A DNA stretch of 5,451 nucleotides, taken from positions 1 through 5,451 of the forward strand of contig SKNJ01000149.1 of NCBI GenBank assembly GCA_007120575.1. The letters run 5' to 3'. A model generated the notes under the pieces. The model made no database searches and had not been told where the DNA came from. It saw only the letters and a program-made list of their open reading frames with translations. Below are positions 4,749 through 5,451 of the stretch, one piece after another; the first letter of the stretch is position 1, and each line of letters starts with the position of its first letter. Origin of the DNA: Thioalkalivibrio sp. Its GTDB lineage: Bacteria; Pseudomonadota; Gammaproteobacteria; Ectothiorhodospirales; Ectothiorhodospiraceae. Made by a program: the position numbers and the translations under genes.

Positions 4749-5451
4749 ATGACCTCGACCCCGTTGCTGGACACGATCCGATCGCCCGCCGATCTGCGCG
4801 CGCGCCGCTCCCCTGAACTGCCGGATCTGGCGGCCGAACTGCGCGCATTCCTGATCGACTCGGTCTCGCGGACCGGCGGCCATCTGGCCGCGAATCTGGG
4901 CACGGTGGAGCTGGCGATTGCGCTGCACTATGCCTTCGACACCCCGGACGATCGCATTGTCTGGGACGTCGGCCACCAGGCCTACGCGCACAAGGTCCTG
5001 ACCGGGCGCCGTGCCGACATGGCCCGGCTGCGCCAGTACGGTGGCCTGGCGGGCTTCCCCAAGCGCGCGGAAAGCGAATACGACGCCTTCGGGGCCGGCC
5101 ACTCCAGCACCTCGATCAGCGCCGCGGCCGGCATGGCCCTGGCCGCCAAGCATGCCGGGCTGGACCGACGCCACGTGGCGGTGATCGGCGACGGCGCGAT
5201 GACCGCGGGCATGGCCTTCGAGGCGCTCAATCACATCGGCGATCTCGACTGCAACCTGCTGGTGATCCTGAACGACAACGACATGTCGATCTCGCCCAAC
5301 GTCGGCGCGCTCAACCAGTACTTCACCCGACTGCTGTCCGGCCCGCTGTACAGCTCGGTGCGCGAGGGCTCCAAGCGCATGCTGGAGTTCGTCCCGCCGA
5401 TGAAGGCCTTCGCCCAGCGTGCCGAGGAACACATGAAGGGCATGTTCGTGC
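4749..5451 (+). CDS. dxs: 1-deoxy-D-xylulose-5-phosphate synthase, N-terminal part (runs off the window)
   Basis: Dxs makes 1-deoxy-D-xylulose 5-phosphate from pyruvate and glyceraldehyde 3-phosphate using thiamine diphosphate, the first step of the MEP isoprenoid pathway. About 234 codons are present out of the roughly 620-640 usual for the family, and the frame is still open at the window end. The thiamine-diphosphate domain is clear: [17 protein letters not shown] (38-54) with the conserved His45, WDVGHQAY (72-79) with His76, GHSSTSIS (117-124), the [13 protein letters not shown] motif (147-159), and LNDNDMSIS (174-182). All closely follow E. coli Dxs. An in-frame stop at 4728-4730 makes ATG 4749 the first possible Met, and the N-terminal spacing to His45 fits E. 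coli. It has no good Shine-Dalgarno site and starts 13 nt after ispA, so it is probably translated by coupling. Confidence 0.96.
   Translation, partial: MTSTPLLDTIRSPADLRARRSPELPDLAAELRAFLIDSVSRTGGHLAANLGTVELAIALHYAFDTPDDRIVWDVGHQAYAHKVLTGRRADMARLRQYGGLAGFPKRAESEYDAFGAGHSSTSISAAAGMALAAKHAGLDRRHVAVIGDGAMTAGMAFEALNHIGDLDCNLLVILNDNDMSISPNVGALNQYFTRLLSGPLYSSVREGSKRMLEFVPPMKAFAQRAEEHMKGMFV

Noticed and set aside
3821..4903. 360-codon minus-strand open frame
   Set aside because: It is antisense to ispA and the start of dxs and has no recognisable domain.
3288..5432. Very long minus-strand open frame upstream of and in frame with rubrerythrin
   Set aside because: It lies antisense to xseB, ispA and dxs, all firmly identified, and its translation is low-complexity Arg/Pro/Gly. 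Only the part from ATG 3287 is a rubrerythrin.
1..5451. CRISPR array, tRNA, rRNA or insertion sequence
   Set aside because: I found no regularly spaced direct repeats, no cloverleaf-like sequence, no rRNA segment and no transposase motif on either strand.

Overview
The window looks like a piece of a high-GC gammaproteobacterial chromosome. The xseB-ispA-dxs order on the plus strand is the classic gammaproteobacterial isoprenoid cluster, and the IspA and Dxs motifs closely follow the E. coli proteins. A sulfur-oxidising or halo-alkaliphilic lineage such as the Ectothiorhodospiraceae would fit, but that is only a guess from composition and gene content.

Two gene blocks diverge from an intergenic region at 3288-3512. 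Leftward (minus strand) run four genes: a short rubrerythrin without a rubredoxin domain (3287-2868), a GlpC/heterodisulfide-reductase-like Fe-S protein (2718-1366), a 101-residue EncFtn-type (encapsulated-ferritin family) protein (1300-995), and a DUF3501 protein (947-336). A rho-independent terminator at 288-309 closes the block. A second, very clean terminator (2815-2840) sits directly after the rubrerythrin gene, followed by an 11-bp-arm inverted repeat, so the first gene is probably expressed more strongly than, or partly apart from, the other three. Rightward (plus strand) run xseB (3513-3812), ispA (3812-4735, overlapping xseB by one base) and the 5' part of dxs (4749 to the window end).

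The leftward block is the interesting part. It pairs two diiron ferritin-superfamily proteins (a peroxidase type and a ferroxidase type) with a multi-cluster Fe-S electron carrier and a conserved protein of unknown function. I infer a module for iron handling and peroxide or oxygen detoxification, in which the GlpC-like protein may feed electrons to the diiron proteins. The EncFtn-like protein keeps all the family's ferroxidase residues but shows no encapsulin-targeting tail, ends in a His-rich tail instead, and has no encapsulin shell gene in the window. The rubrerythrin promoter carries a perfect 17-bp palindrome placed over the -10 and spacer, which looks like a repressor operator.

The left edge (1-287) contains no convincing gene. 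It holds consecutive small inverted repeats that may be the remnant of a dispersed repeat.
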